Shown: piece after piece, positions 42,043-51,943 of the stretch
How the letters are laid out: every line of letters begins with the position of its first letter
Numbering within the stretch: the first letter of the stretch is position 1
Program-made: the position numbers and the translations under genes
Source: Mixta mediterraneensis
Lineage (GTDB): Bacteria; Pseudomonadota; Gammaproteobacteria; Enterobacterales; Enterobacteriaceae
DNA: 64,000 bases
Assembly: GCF_014946725.1 (NCBI RefSeq)
Contig: NZ_JACFXY010000003.1
Span: 248,001-312,000 of the forward strand
Direction of reading: 5' to 3'
The notes under the pieces: model-generated
The model's database searches: none
Told to the model about the DNA's origin: nothing
The model's input: the letters and a program-made list of their open reading frames with translations, nothing else

Positions 42043-44484
42043 ATGGCTGAAACATCATCCCGCTCCGGTAAAGGGTTGGGAATATGGACCGTGCTGCTCG
42101 GGTTGGTGCTGCTTGCCACCGGCCTGTTCTTTGCTATCGGCGGCGGTAAGCTCGTCGCGCTTGGCGGCAGCTGGTACTTCTTAATCGCGGGTATTGTTAC
42201 CGTTCTGTCGGCAGTTCAGTTCTTCCGGCGTAAATCTTCTGCAGTGACGCTTTTTCTGCTGATGTGTATCGGCACGCTGATTTGGGCGCTTTTCGATGCT
42301 GGGCTGGCGTTCTGGCCGCTGGTTTCACGCCTGATGGTGCCAGCCGGACTGATGATCCTGGCGTTCCTGACCTGGCCTGCGCTGCGTAAGCGTGAAGGCA
42401 AAACGTCGCTGGCTAACGTTTCCTACGTCTTGTCTGCCGTGCTGGCTATTGGCATGGTGGTGACGTTTGTTCAGATGTTCCAGCCACATCCCACTGTTGC
42501 CAGCAGCGGTCAGGAATTGCCGCTGATTCCGGTTGATAAAGCGAAACAGCAGAAAAACTGGGATAACTACGGTAATACATCAGGCGGGAGCCGCTTTGTT
42601 GCGTTGGATCAAATCACACGTGACAACGTAAAAGACCTGCAGGTGGCCTGGACTTTCCATACTGGCGATACGCCAGTTAGCCCAACCGGTAACGGTGCGG
42701 AAGATCAACAAACTCCGCTGCAGATTGGCAATACGCTCTATCTCTGTACGCCGCATAACAATGTGATTGCGGTAGAAGCGGATAGCGGAAAGCAAATCTG
42801 GAAACGCGAAATCAACGCACAAGCTGAAGTCTGGAATCGCTGCCGCGGTCTGGCTTATTTTGATGCGACCAAACCATTGACGCAGCCGTCAAAGCCAGGC
42901 TCAACGCCGGTGACAGCCGTAAATTTACCTGCGGGTGATACCTGTCAGCGCCGCATCCTGATGAACACCATTGATGCACGCCTGATCGCAATCAACGCTG
43001 ACAATGGTGAATTCTGTCAGGACTTCGGCAACAACGGACAGGTTGATCTGAAAGCCGGTTTGGGTAAAGCGCCAGATCCGCAATATCAGCTGACCTCTGC
43101 ACCGACCGTGGCGGGTACTACCGTTGTGGTTGGAGGACGTATCGCGGACAACGTTCAGACCGATATGCCAGGCGGTGTATTACGTGGTTTTGACGTTATC
43201 ACAGGCCAAATGCGCTGGGCGTTTGACCCAGGCAATGTGGACCCGAATGCGATTCTGATGCCAGGCAAAGATTATACGCGCAGCACACCAAACTCGTGGG
43301 CGCCGATGTCTTACGATCCGGCGATGAATACCGTATTTATCCCTATGGGCAGCTCTTCTGTTGACCTGTGGGGCGCGAATCGTACTGCACTGGATCACAA
43401 ATACGGCGCGTCCGTGCTGGCGCTGGATGCCACCACGGGTAAAGAGAAGTGGGTTTATCAGACCGTTCATAACGATCTGTGGGACTTCGACCTGCCGATG
43501 CAGCCAGGCCTGATCGATTTCCCAATGCAGGATGGCACCACCAAACCGGCCGTGGTCATCGGCGGTAAAACCGGCATGATCTTTGTGCTGGATCGCATGA
43601 CAGGCAAGCCGTTGACGAAAGTCGAAGAGTTGCCAATGCCGCAGGGCCATATTCCGAACGAGCAGTACACCAAAACTCAGCCGCATTCGACCGGTATGCC
43701 ACAGATTGGCAACCAGACGTTGAAAGAATCTGACATGTGGGGTGCAACGCCGTTCGATCAGCTGGTATGCCGTGTTGCTTTTAAATCCATGCGTTATGAT
43801 GGTCTGTTCACCGTGCCGGATACCGATAAATCCCTCAGCTTCCCAGGTTCGCTGGGCGGTATGAACTGGGGCAGCATGTCCACCGATCCGAACAACCATC
43901 TGCTGTTCGTCAACGATATGCGTCTGGGCCTGTGGGTACAGATGATTCCGGCTGATACCAGCAAGATTGCCCGTGGTAGCAATGGCGGTGAAGCGATCAA
44001 CACCGGCATGGGTGCGGTTCCGCTGAAAGGCACGCCTTATGCGGTGAATAAAAACCGTTTCATGTCTCCGCTGGGCATTCCTTGCCAGGCGCCACCGTTT
44101 GGTACGCTGTCCGCGATTGATATGAAAACACGGAAAATCGTCTGGCAGGTGCCAGTCGGTACGGTGCAGGATACCGGTCCTTTTGGTATCAAAATGCGCA
44201 TGAAAATGCCACTTGGTATGCCAACGCTGGGCGGCACGCTGGCAACGCAGGGCGGCCTTGTGTTTATCGCGGGTACGCAGGATTACTATCTGCGCGCCTT
44301 CGACAGCTCAACCGGTAAAGAAGTATGGAAAGCTCGCCTGCCGGTTGGCAGCCAGGGCGGTCCAATGAGTTATGTTTCACCGAAAACCGGCAAACAATAC
44401 ATTCTCATCTCAGCGGGCGGCGCACGTCAGTCTCCCGATCGTGGTGACTATGTCATTGCTTACGCCCTACCTGACAGTAAATAA
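42043..44484 (+). CDS. gcd: Membrane-bound PQQ-dependent glucose dehydrogenase
   Basis: Oxidises glucose to gluconolactone in the periplasm and passes electrons to ubiquinone; needs PQQ. 813 residues. Five hydrophobic segments (about 10-140) anchor an eight-bladed quinoprotein domain. PQQ/active-site features match E. coli Gcd: His in LCTPHNNVIAV, the catalytic-Asp region HNDLWDFD (476-483), and Lys in GGKTGMIFVLDR. The relatives include quinate and shikimate dehydrogenases, so the substrate assignment is probable rather than proven. The ATG at 42043 has AGGAGA upstream. In E. coli gcd lies elsewhere, so it is an insertion between der and xseA. Confidence 0.85.
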   Translation: MAETSSRSGKGLGIWTVLLGLVLLATGLFFAIGGGKLVALGGSWYFLIAGIVTVLSAVQFFRRKSSAVTLFLLMCIGTLIWALFDAGLAFWPLVSRLMVPAGLMILAFLTWPALRKREGKTSLANVSYVLSAVLAIGMVVTFVQMFQPHPTVASSGQELPLIPVDKAKQQKNWDNYGNTSGGSRFVALDQITRDNVKDLQVAWTFHTGDTPVSPTGNGAEDQQTPLQIGNTLYLCTPHNNVIAVEADSGKQIWKREINAQAEVWNRCRGLAYFDATKPLTQPSKPGSTPVTAVNLPAGDTCQRRILMNTIDARLIAINADNGEFCQDFGNNGQVDLKAGLGKAPDPQYQLTSAPTVAGTTVVVGGRIADNVQTDMPGGVLRGFDVITGQMRWAFDPGNVDPNAILMPGKDYTRSTPNSWAPMSYDPAMNTVFIPMGSSSVDLWGANRTALDHKYGASVLALDATTGKEKWVYQTVHNDLWDFDLPMQPGLIDFPMQDGTTKPAVVIGGKTGMIFVLDRMTGKPLTKVEELPMPQGHIPNEQYTKTQPHSTGMPQIGNQTLKESDMWGATPFDQLVCRVAFKSMRYDGLFTVPDTDKSLSFPGSLGGMNWGSMSTDPNNHLLFVNDMRLGLWVQMIPADTSKIARGSNGGEAINTGMGAVPLKGTPYAVNKNRFMSPLGIPCQAPPFGTLSAIDMKTRKIVWQVPVGTVQDTGPFGIKMRMKMPLGMPTLGGTLATQGGLVFIAGTQDYYLRAFDSSTGKEVWKARLPVGSQGGPMSYVSPKTGKQYILISAGGARQSPDRGDYVIAYALPDSK

Positions 44485-44491
44485 CGTGATG

Positions 44492-44521
44492 AAAAAGCCG
44501 ACAGCGATGTCGGCTTTTTTT
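44492..44521 (+). terminator. gcd terminator
   Basis: Perfect 12-bp stem (44492-44503 with 44508-44519), GCGA loop, T-run. The A-rich 5' arm also lets it end the convergent emfourin transcript. Confidence 0.93.
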
Positions 44522-44523
44522 CG

Positions 44524-44856
44524 CTATTCGCCGTCGCGCCACAGGGATTCCAGTTCAGGTGGCGCCACCTGTTCCGGTATTAACAGCACTATCGTGCCAC
44601 TTTCCCGGTGGGTGGCGTACTGAATCTGAATGCGAAAATAACGCTGATCGCCACGACCAACCTGAGCAGCCTTTTCTTCCGGTTCTCCTAAAGGCATCGC
44701 CTGTTCCAGCACAGCACAAACGCGCTGTTTTTGGGGGGCAGGAAGCTGGCCTAAAGTGAAACGACGCTCGCCGCGCAGGCCCGGAATAAACGCGATACCG
44801 CCTTCACGTGCCACCACAATGATTGCATCGTCGGTGAGTTGAGGAAGCTCGCTCAT
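44524..44856 (-). CDS. Protealysin inhibitor emfourin-like protein
   Basis: 110 residues, no signal peptide. It resembles emfourin, the small inhibitor of protealysin described in Serratia: N-terminal strand IIVVAREGGIAFIPGLRGERRF, the helical LPAPQKQRVCAVLEQA and C-terminal strands. It overlaps the M4 protease gene by 4 bp (ATGA) and is downstream of it, as for the Serratia pair. Inferred role: hold the cytosolic protease in check. Identity rests on context plus family-like pattern. Confidence 0.8.
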   Translation of the reverse strand: MSELPQLTDDAIIVVAREGGIAFIPGLRGERRFTLGQLPAPQKQRVCAVLEQAMPLGEPEEKAAQVGRGDQRYFRIQIQYATHRESGTIVLLIPEQVAPPELESLWRDGE

Positions 44857-45866
44857 AACACGCCCACCTCTTTCCAGGCTTGTTCAATCGCGCTGCCCAC
44901 TGAACGGTTAAAGCGCTTTTCGCCGTGCTGCATGGTGTACTGAGCAAAGGTTTTAAAATCGGCATCCTGCGGCAACGCTTTATCACACAGGCTGTCATAC
45001 CACGCATGACCAGCCAACTCCCATGCATAACCGCCCAGCGCTTTGGCAGCCAGACAGAAAGCGCGATTAGGAATACCAGAGTTAAGGTGCACGCCGCCAT
45101 TATCTTCACGCGTCTGCACATAGTGATCCATATGCGCAGGCTGTGGATCTTTGCCCAGCATGGGATCGTCATAAGCCGTGCCGGGTTCAGACATTGAGCG
45201 TAAGCCCCGGCCATGAATACCTTTGGCCAACAAGCCTTCACCGATAATCCAGTCGGCCTGTTCGGCGCTCTGCTTCTTACTGAACTGCTTCACTAACGAG
45301 CCGAATACATCTGACAATGACTCGTTCAGTGCACCAGCCTGTTCGAAATAGATCAATCCGGCTTCATTTTCAGTAACGCCATGCGTCAGCTCATGCGCTA
45401 CCACGTCTATTGCAATAGTGAAGCGATTAAAAATTTCGCCGTCACCATCGCCAAACACCATCTGCTGACCATTCCAAAAGGCATTCTGGTAATTTTTACC
45501 GTAATGCACCGTGCCCAACAGTTTCAAGCCCTGATTGTCCAGAGAGTTACGCTTGTAAGCCTGCCAGAAAAAGTCGTAGGTTGTACCGAGATAATCCCAG
45601 GCTTCCTGGGCGGCAATATCACCGTTTGCCGATTGACCTTCCTGCCGGATCAACTTGCCCGGCAAAGTTTGCTCGTTTTGCGCATCATAAATCTCACGTT
45701 CAACCCGGCCGCCAACAGCGGTTTTCGCCACGGATGGCTTTTGCCAGGGCGCTGCCATTAAATGCTGTACGTGGGTTAAGGTACGACGCGCTTCTTCCTG
45801 CTGATGGCCGGAACCGTGTGCAATGATTTTGCGTAAGATGTAGGGAGGAATAACGCTATAAGCCAT
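44853..45866 (-). CDS. Protealysin-like M4 metallopeptidase
   Basis: Thermolysin-family zinc protease without an export signal, 337 residues. A short propeptide (about 1-47, starting with IPPYILRKIIAHGS) is followed by mature sequence from about AKTAVGG. Zinc ligands and catalytic residues: HELTH at 158-162 (Glu159), third ligand Glu182 in NESLSD, and His260 in GGVHLNSGIPNRAF. Serratia and Pectobacterium relatives affect host-cell invasion or plant virulence. The ATG at 45866 has AAGGAG 6 nt upstream. It forms an operon with the inhibitor gene. Confidence 0.9.
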   Translation of the reverse strand: MAYSVIPPYILRKIIAHGSGHQQEEARRTLTHVQHLMAAPWQKPSVAKTAVGGRVEREIYDAQNEQTLPGKLIRQEGQSANGDIAAQEAWDYLGTTYDFFWQAYKRNSLDNQGLKLLGTVHYGKNYQNAFWNGQQMVFGDGDGEIFNRFTIAIDVVAHELTHGVTENEAGLIYFEQAGALNESLSDVFGSLVKQFSKKQSAEQADWIIGEGLLAKGIHGRGLRSMSEPGTAYDDPMLGKDPQPAHMDHYVQTREDNGGVHLNSGIPNRAFCLAAKALGGYAWELAGHAWYDSLCDKALPQDADFKTFAQYTMQHGEKRFNRSVGSAIEQAWKEVGVL

Positions 45867-45922
45867 ATCCGACTCCTTGGCACGATGAATTAACAGTTGA
45901 GCCAAAAAGTATAGTTATGACC

Positions 45923-47296
45923 TCAGGAAGATGTTTGGCGCCGCCGCGGCTTTTCGGGCAGAAGTTTTGTCACCTGGCTCTCTGCCCAGCCATCTTCAAG
46001 TCGGGTGCGAAGAAGATCGCCGGTATGCAGCTGGCCGGTTTTTTTCACTCTCTGGCCGGAAACGTCAGTGGTTACGCTAAAACCGCGTGCAAGTGTCGCC
46101 AGCGGGCTGACGCCTTCAAGCTGAGCAGCCAGGGTTGCAAAGCGCTGCTTATCGCAATTGAGCACTTTTTCCATGCTTTGTTCGAGACGGTAATGCCAGT
46201 TTTGCAATGACTTTTGCGCCAGAAACAGGCGCTGCTGTGGGTATTGCGCCGTAAAACGTTGTGTTAGGCGATCCTGCTGGCGCGTGAACACTCGAAGGCG
46301 TGATTCCATTGCTTCGGTCAGACGCTGTTGCAGACGGAAAAGGGCAGTTTGCTGCCGCGCCAGACGTAATTGTGGATGTTGCTGCTGCAGGCGATGGTCT
46401 AACCGACTAAACAGCCGCTGTTGGCGAGCCAGGTAATAATCCATAGCCATTTCCAGCCGCTGCTGCTGAGACTGGAGCTGGCGTAATAACTCAACCTGAT
46501 TGCGGCTGACGATTTCGGCTGCGGCTGAAGGGGTTGGCGCACGCAGATCCGCAACAAAATCGGCAATGGTAACGTCGGTTTCATGACCGACAGCGCTCAC
46601 CACTTGAATGCGGCTGGCGAAGATGGCGCGCGCCACACGTTCGTCGTTAAAACTCCACAAATCCTCCAGCGAGCCGCCGCCGCGGCCTACGATTAATACA
46701 TCACACTCATTACGCAGGTTGGCTATTTCAATGGCGCGAACGATGGCGGCGGGCGCGTCAACGCCCTGGACGGCGGTGGGATAGATCACTACCGGTAAAG
46801 AGGGATCGCGTCGATGCAGCACGCGCAGCACATCATGTAACGCCGCGCCGTTGGCAGAGGTGATCACGCCAACCTGTTTCGCCGGTTCCGGCAAGGCCTG
46901 CTTATGTTGAGGGTCGAACAAGCCTTCGGTTGCCAGTCTGGCTTTCAGCAGCTCAAACTGCTGCTGCAATAAGCCTTCACCGGCGGGGCGCATGCTTTCG
47001 ATAATGAGCTGGTAGTCGCCACGGGGTTCATACAGCGTGATATTGGCACGAACTAAAATTTGCTGGCCATGTTGAGGACGAAAGGTCACGCGACGATTGC
47101 TGTTACGGAACATAGCACAGCGAACCTGGGCGCCATCATCTTTAAGCGTAAAATACCAGTGGCCGGAAGCGGGCTGAGTAAAGTTAGAGATCTCCGCGCT
47201 CAGCCAAACCAGGCCCATCTCTTTTTCCAGTAACTGACGCACCGTGTTATTGAGGCGGCTGACGGTAAAAATATTGGCGGTTGGAGGCAGTGACAT
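45923..47296 (-). CDS. xseA: Exodeoxyribonuclease VII large subunit
   Basis: Catalytic subunit of ExoVII, degrading single-stranded DNA from both ends. 457 residues, as in E. coli. N-terminal OB-fold (about 10-105, [20 protein letters not shown]), catalytic domain with [16 protein letters not shown] and [26 protein letters not shown], and a C-terminal coiled coil. The ATG at 47296 is preferred over a TTG 7 codons upstream. Divergent from guaB. Confidence 0.97.
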   Translation of the reverse strand: MSLPPTANIFTVSRLNNTVRQLLEKEMGLVWLSAEISNFTQPASGHWYFTLKDDGAQVRCAMFRNSNRRVTFRPQHGQQILVRANITLYEPRGDYQLIIESMRPAGEGLLQQQFELLKARLATEGLFDPQHKQALPEPAKQVGVITSANGAALHDVLRVLHRRDPSLPVVIYPTAVQGVDAPAAIVRAIEIANLRNECDVLIVGRGGGSLEDLWSFNDERVARAIFASRIQVVSAVGHETDVTIADFVADLRAPTPSAAAEIVSRNQVELLRQLQSQQQRLEMAMDYYLARQQRLFSRLDHRLQQQHPQLRLARQQTALFRLQQRLTEAMESRLRVFTRQQDRLTQRFTAQYPQQRLFLAQKSLQNWHYRLEQSMEKVLNCDKQRFATLAAQLEGVSPLATLARGFSVTTDVSGQRVKKTGQLHTGDLLRTRLEDGWAESQVTKLLPEKPRRRQTSS

Positions 47297-47388
47297 GTGA
47301 CGAAGATCAAATTCCAAATCAGCAGGTTAATTAGTCGATACTACAGGGCTGATACCACGGATCAAGAGTTTTTATTAAATAATGCTGG

Positions 47389-47404
47389 AGGCAATCGATT
47401 ACGG
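47389..47404 (+). promoter_or_regulatory. PurR operator of guaBA
   Basis: AGGCAATCGATTACGG matches ANGCAANCGNTTNCNT at all fixed positions except the last. It lies in the promoter spacer, just before the -10. Confidence 0.75.
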
Positions 47405-47408
47405 CCTG

Positions 47409-47414
47409 TATAAT
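47409..47414 (+). promoter_or_regulatory. guaB promoter (-10) with GC-rich discriminator
   Basis: Perfect TATAAT followed by GCCGCGGC. A GC-rich discriminator is typical of promoters under stringent (ppGpp) control, as known for E. coli guaB. Confidence 0.65.
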
Positions 47415-47464
47415 GCCGCGGCAATATTTTATCTATTCTCATTCACCCGAGGTGGAGTATTGCC

Positions 47465-48931
47465 ATGTTAAGAATCGCTAAAGAAGCACTCACTTTTGAC
47501 GACGTCCTGCTCGTTCCTGCTCACTCCACCGTCCTGCCAAATACGGCTGATCTCAGTACCCAGCTCACTAAAAACATCCGTTTAACTATTCCCATGCTGT
47601 CCGCAGCAATGGACACCGTGACGGAAGCGGGCCTGGCCATTGCGCTGGCGCAAGAAGGCGGTCTGGGCTTCATCCATAAAAATATGTCGATTGAACGCCA
47701 GGCAGATGAAGTCCGCAAGGTGAAAAAATATGAAAGCGGCGTAGTCACTGAACCGCAAACCGTGTTGCCAACGACTCCGCTGGCCGACGTAAAAGCGCTG
47801 ACTGAGCGTAACGGCTTTGCAGGTTATCCGGTTGTTAATGCCAACAACGAACTGGTCGGTATCATTACCGGCCGTGACGTTCGCTTTGTGACCGATTTGA
47901 CTCAGCCTGTTTCGGCGGTAATGACACCGAAAGAGCGCCTGGTAACGGTAAAAGAGGGTGAAGCGCGTGATGTAGTTCTGCAGAAAATGCATGAGAAACG
48001 CGTAGAAAAAGCCCTGGTGGTGGATGAAAGCTTTCACCTGTTGGGCATGATTACCGTTAAGGATTTCCAGAAAGCTGAACGTAAGCCTAACGCCTGTAAA
48101 GATGCGCAGGGTCGTCTGCGTGTCGGTGCTGCGGTAGGCGCTGGCGCTGGCAACGAAGAGCGTGTAGATGCGCTGGTTGCCGCTGGCGTTGACGTACTGC
48201 TGATCGACTCTTCCCATGGTCATTCTCAGGGCGTACTGCAGCGTATCCGTGAAACCCGTGCTAAATACCCTGACCTCGAAATCGTCGGGGGCAACGTCGC
48301 GACAGGCGCGGGCGCATTAGCTCTGGTAGAAGCGGGCGTGAGCGCCGTGAAAGTGGGCATCGGCCCTGGTTCAATTTGTACCACGCGTATTGTAACTGGC
48401 GTAGGCGTACCTCAAATCACCGCTGTTTCTGACGCTGTTGCCGCCCTGGAAGGCACCGGCATTCCCGTTATCGCCGATGGCGGTATCCGTTTCTCAGGCG
48501 ACATTGCAAAAGCTATCGCCGCGGGCGCATCCTGCGTGATGGTCGGTTCAATGCTGGCGGGTACTGAAGAATCGCCGGGCGAAATTGAGCTGTATCAAGG
48601 TCGCGCATTCAAATCCTATCGCGGCATGGGATCGTTAGGCGCCATGTCCAAAGGTTCATCTGACCGTTACTTCCAGACCGACAATGCGGCTGACAAACTG
48701 GTACCGGAAGGGATTGAAGGTCGCGTCGCGTATAAAGGTCGTCTGAAAGAGATCGTTCATCAACAGATGGGCGGCTTGCGTTCCTGCATGGGCCTGACCG
48801 GTTGCCTAACCATTGACGATTTGCGGACTAAAGCGGAGTTTGTCCGTATCAGCGGCGCCGGGATCAACGAAAGCCACGTGCACGATGTGACAATTACCAA
48901 AGAGTCGCCAAACTACCGCATGGGTTCATAA
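47465..48931 (+). CDS. guaB: Inosine-5'-monophosphate dehydrogenase
   Basis: First committed step to GMP: IMP to XMP with NAD+. 488 residues, as in E. coli. A TIM barrel interrupted by two CBS modules (about 93-205). The catalytic Cys is in [15 protein letters not shown], and the flap loop KGSSDRYFQ is present. PurR box upstream; guaA follows 70 bp later after a hairpin. Confidence 0.99.
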   Translation: MLRIAKEALTFDDVLLVPAHSTVLPNTADLSTQLTKNIRLTIPMLSAAMDTVTEAGLAIALAQEGGLGFIHKNMSIERQADEVRKVKKYESGVVTEPQTVLPTTPLADVKALTERNGFAGYPVVNANNELVGIITGRDVRFVTDLTQPVSAVMTPKERLVTVKEGEARDVVLQKMHEKRVEKALVVDESFHLLGMITVKDFQKAERKPNACKDAQGRLRVGAAVGAGAGNEERVDALVAAGVDVLLIDSSHGHSQGVLQRIRETRAKYPDLEIVGGNVATGAGALALVEAGVSAVKVGIGPGSICTTRIVTGVGVPQITAVSDAVAALEGTGIPVIADGGIRFSGDIAKAIAAGASCVMVGSMLAGTEESPGEIELYQGRAFKSYRGMGSLGAMSKGSSDRYFQTDNAADKLVPEGIEGRVAYKGRLKEIVHQQMGGLRSCMGLTGCLTIDDLRTKAEFVRISGAGINESHVHDVTITKESPNYRMGS

Positions 48932-48946
48932 TCCCGTAAGATTTCT

Positions 48947-48970
48947 CGCCCGGCTCAGCCGGGCGCTTTT
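48947..48970 (+). terminator. guaB-guaA intercistronic hairpin
   Basis: Perfect 8-bp GC stem CGCCCGGC/GCCGGGCG (48947-48954 with 48958-48965), loop TCA, followed by CTTTTA. It could be a partial terminator or an mRNA stability element that sets the guaB:guaA ratio. Confidence 0.6.
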
Positions 48971-49001
48971 ATTATCAAGTCACCGTTCTGGAAACCCCTC
49001 A

Positions 49002-50582
49002 ATGACGACGGAAAATATCCATAAGCATCGCATTCTGATTCTCGATTTTGGTTCTCAATATACCCAACTGGTGGCGCGTCGCGTGCGTGAGCTGGGCGTT
49101 TACTGTGAACTTTGGGCATGGGATGTCACCGAAGAACAGATCCGCCAGTTCAACCCGAGCGGCATCATCCTTTCCGGCGGCCCGGAAAGCACCACGGAGC
49201 TGAACAGCCCACGGGCACCGGAATATGTATTTAACGCTGGCGTACCGGTGCTGGGCGTATGCTACGGCATGCAGACCATGGCGATGCAGCTCGGCGGAAA
49301 AGTTGAAGGTTCCAGCGAGCGTGAATTTGGCTACGCACAGGTTGAAGTGACTACCGCGAGTGCCCTGGTTCGCGATATTGAAGATGCGCTCAGCGCGGCC
49401 GGCAAACCCTTACTGGACGTATGGATGAGCCACGGCGACAAAGTGACGGCAATCCCGTCTGACTTTGTGACCGTCGCCAGCACCGAAACCTGTCCGTTTG
49501 CCATTATGGCCAATGAAGAGAAGCGTTTTTACGGCGTACAGTTCCACCCGGAAGTGACGCACACGCGTCAGGGTTTGCGTATGCTCGAGCGTTTCATTAT
49601 CGACATTTGTGGCTGTGAAGCGCTGTGGACACCAGCAAAAATCATCGAAGACGCCGTTGAGCGTTTGCGTAAGCAGATTGGCAACGACAAAGTTATTCTT
49701 GGCCTGTCGGGAGGTGTGGATTCCTCTGTTACTGCGATGCTGCTGCATCGAGCCATCGGCGATCGCCTGACGTGCGTATTCGTTGATAATGGGTTGTTGC
49801 GCCTCAACGAAGCGCAACAGGTAATGGACATGTTCGGTGACCACTTTGGTCTGAGCATTATTCACGTGCCGGCTGAAATGCGCTTCCTTAACGCGCTGGC
49901 AGGTATTGATGATCCAGAAGCCAAACGTAAAACCATTGGTCGGGTGTTCGTTGAAGTGTTTGACGAAGAAGCGACGAAGCTGACCGATGTGCAGTGGCTG
50001 GCGCAAGGCACCATTTATCCTGACGTCATTGAATCTGCGGCTTCTGCAACCGGCAAAGCTCATGTGATCAAATCACACCATAACGTCGGCGGGCTGCCAA
50101 AAGAGATGAAGCTGGGGCTGGTCGAGCCACTGAAAGAGCTGTTCAAAGATGAAGTACGTAGAATTGGTCTGGAACTTGGCCTGCCATACGACATGCTTTA
50201 CCGCCATCCATTCCCAGGTCCCGGTTTGGGCGTGCGCGTATTGGGCGAAGTGAAGAAAGCGTACTGCGACCTGCTACGTCGCGCCGATGCTATCTTCATT
50301 GAAGAACTGCACAAAGCTGATTTGTACAACAAGGTCAGCCAGGCCTTCACCGTGTTCCTGCCGGTACGTTCTGTTGGCGTAATGGGCGATGGTCGTAAGT
50401 ATGACTGGGTTGTCTCGCTGCGTGCGGTCGAAACTATCGACTTTATGACAGCACACTGGGCGCATCTGCCCTATGACTTCCTTGGCCGCGTATCCAACCG
50501 TATCATCAATGAAGTAGAGGGTATTTCCCGCGTTGTTTACGATATTAGTGGCAAACCACCGGCCACCATTGAGTGGGAATAA
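49002..50582 (+). CDS. guaA: GMP synthase (glutamine-hydrolysing)
   Basis: Aminates XMP to GMP. 526 residues. Class I amidotransferase domain (about 1-205) with nucleophile Cys in LGVCYGMQ and FHPEVTH; ATP-pyrophosphatase domain with P-loop GLSGGVDSS (about 235); and C-terminal dimerisation domain ending KPPATIEWE. Confidence 0.99.
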   Translation: MTTENIHKHRILILDFGSQYTQLVARRVRELGVYCELWAWDVTEEQIRQFNPSGIILSGGPESTTELNSPRAPEYVFNAGVPVLGVCYGMQTMAMQLGGKVEGSSEREFGYAQVEVTTASALVRDIEDALSAAGKPLLDVWMSHGDKVTAIPSDFVTVASTETCPFAIMANEEKRFYGVQFHPEVTHTRQGLRMLERFIIDICGCEALWTPAKIIEDAVERLRKQIGNDKVILGLSGGVDSSVTAMLLHRAIGDRLTCVFVDNGLLRLNEAQQVMDMFGDHFGLSIIHVPAEMRFLNALAGIDDPEAKRKTIGRVFVEVFDEEATKLTDVQWLAQGTIYPDVIESAASATGKAHVIKSHHNVGGLPKEMKLGLVEPLKELFKDEVRRIGLELGLPYDMLYRHPFPGPGLGVRVLGEVKKAYCDLLRRADAIFIEELHKADLYNKVSQAFTVFLPVRSVGVMGDGRKYDWVVSLRAVETIDFMTAHWAHLPYDFLGRVSNRIINEVEGISRVVYDISGKPPATIEWE

Positions 50583-50619
50583 GTTTCTGACTTATTCTAA
50601 AACGCGCTGATTACCCAAT

Positions 50620-50658
50620 CGCCAGTTTAATCGTCAGATTGACTGGCGTTTTTTTTTC
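50620..50658 (+). terminator. guaA terminator
   Basis: CGCCAGT/ACTGGCG stem (50620-50626 with 50642-50648) extended by AATC/GATT, followed by a run of ten Ts. Confidence 0.93.
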
Positions 50659-50683
50659 TTTGTCTTAACCACCGGGATCCCGC

Positions 50684-51457
50684 ATGCTTCCACTGAAAGT
50701 ATTCAGTCTCTTTTTTCTTGCTGTGTTGCTGCTATCTCTGGCGGCGAGTATTGCGCAGGCAACCCGCCATAGCGGTGCAGCCAGTCAGGAAGGATGGTGG
50801 TCGGCACGACGCGATTCCGCCGGGATCGCGCCCGATCCACGTACCCATGCCAGTTTAACGATTGTGCAGGTTTATGCCGCGCCGACATATGGCTGGAAGG
50901 GGGCAGTGGCGATGCATCCGTGGATTATCTTCAAACGCGCCGGAGAAACCCAGTATAACCGCTACGAAGTGATCAGCTGGGGGAGCGGCGATAAAGTACG
51001 GCGCAACACCAATATTCCCGACGGATACTGGTACGGCGCAAAACCTCGCCTGCTGGTGGACCATCGCGGCCCGGCGGCAGAAGCGATGATTCCGCAAATT
51101 GAAGCTGCGATAAAGTCTTATCCCTGGCCGCAAACCTACCATGCATGGCCGGGACCTAACAGCAACACCTTCCTGGCACACATTGGCCGACATGTGTCGG
51201 CCTTAAAACTCGATTTGCCCGCCAATGCGCTGGGTAAAGATTATCGTCCGCTGTGGCGTCCGATTGGATTACCACCGTCTGGCCGCGGTTTGCAGGTGTC
51301 AGTTTTAGGCGTGGCGGGGATGACGCTCGGCGCGGAAGAGGGCGTTGAGCTGAATATATTAGGGCTGAGTATGGGGGTAGATTTCACACCGTTACGTCTG
51401 CGTTTGCCGTTTATTGGCGGCCTTGGTCACGATAATCTGCAACATAATAACCCCTGA
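50684..51457 (+). CDS. DUF3750 domain-containing protein
   Basis: 257 residues, function unknown. N-terminal signal/anchor (about 5-27, LFFLAVLLLSLAASIAQA) directs it to the inner membrane or periplasm. The DUF3750 domain follows, with YGWKGAVAMHPWIIFKR, a His in TYHAWPGPNSNTF and a C-terminal hydrophobic region rich in Gly. The His/Trp-rich core looks like a possible hydrolase or metal site, but nothing proves it. Single-gene unit with a hairpin behind it. Confidence 0.82.
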   Translation: MLPLKVFSLFFLAVLLLSLAASIAQATRHSGAASQEGWWSARRDSAGIAPDPRTHASLTIVQVYAAPTYGWKGAVAMHPWIIFKRAGETQYNRYEVISWGSGDKVRRNTNIPDGYWYGAKPRLLVDHRGPAAEAMIPQIEAAIKSYPWPQTYHAWPGPNSNTFLAHIGRHVSALKLDLPANALGKDYRPLWRPIGLPPSGRGLQVSVLGVAGMTLGAEEGVELNILGLSMGVDFTPLRLRLPFIGGLGHDNLQHNNP

Positions 51458-51463
51458 CCATTC

Positions 51464-51487
51464 AGGCCCCTAATGGGGCCTCTTAAC
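51464..51487. terminator. Hairpin after the DUF3750 gene
   Basis: 7-bp stem AGGCCCC/GGGGCCT (51464-51470 with 51475-51481), loop TAAT. Only a weak U-tract (CTTAACTT) on the + strand; shared with the convergent small gene. Confidence 0.65.
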
Positions 51488-51667
51488 TTAACAGACGCCG
51501 AAATCATCCTCTTCGTGATACAGATTCACGCTGCCGGCTTTCACTTCTATTTCTTTTTTGGTTGCATCATCCACGCGCGCGCACCACAACACATCGCCTT
51601 CTACGCGCAACACTAACATCTTTGGCCCACCGGTTTTTGCCTGCACAAAATCGTTAATCTTAAACAT
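51488..51667 (-). CDS. Small DUF2158/YodC-like protein
   Basis: 59 residues. N-terminal FKINDFVQAKTGGPKMLVL has the spacing of the DUF2158/YodC small proteins (start with a short strand, then a GGP-M motif and a Trp-Cys later), but the match is partial. Probably cytosolic, compact beta fold, function unknown. GGAGG lies just upstream of the ATG at 51667, arguing that it is translated. Confidence 0.7.
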   Translation of the reverse strand: MFKINDFVQAKTGGPKMLVLRVEGDVLWCARVDDATKKEIEVKAGSVNLYHEEDDFGVC

Positions 51668-51943
51668 CACTCCCTCCGTTTTTTAGTCAGTGTCGAGCGG
51701 GTTACATGGGTAAGTTAGAAAAATTTTGCGTCATGCTTTCCAGTTTAGCGCGCTGATTTAAACCGTAGAAAGAAGTAAGGCATGCTCGTCGTCGTTGATA
51801 ACAAAACTAAATGGACTGAAGGGGCAGGCAAAGGCTGGCAGAAAGCGCCCCGAATAAAAAGACAGAAGCCACGTCACGCTATGCCGAAAGCCAGGGTTAG
51901 CGGTGATTTGGCATCTGGCTATTGTACTGGAATGGCTACGTAT

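Noticed and set aside
43180..43899. 239-codon open frame antisense to gcd
   Set aside because: Lies wholly inside gcd on the other strand; such long antisense frames are common in GC-rich, strongly codon-biased genes, and the product has no recognisable motif.
49410..50063. 217-codon open frame antisense to guaA
   Set aside because: Shadow of the guaA reading frame.
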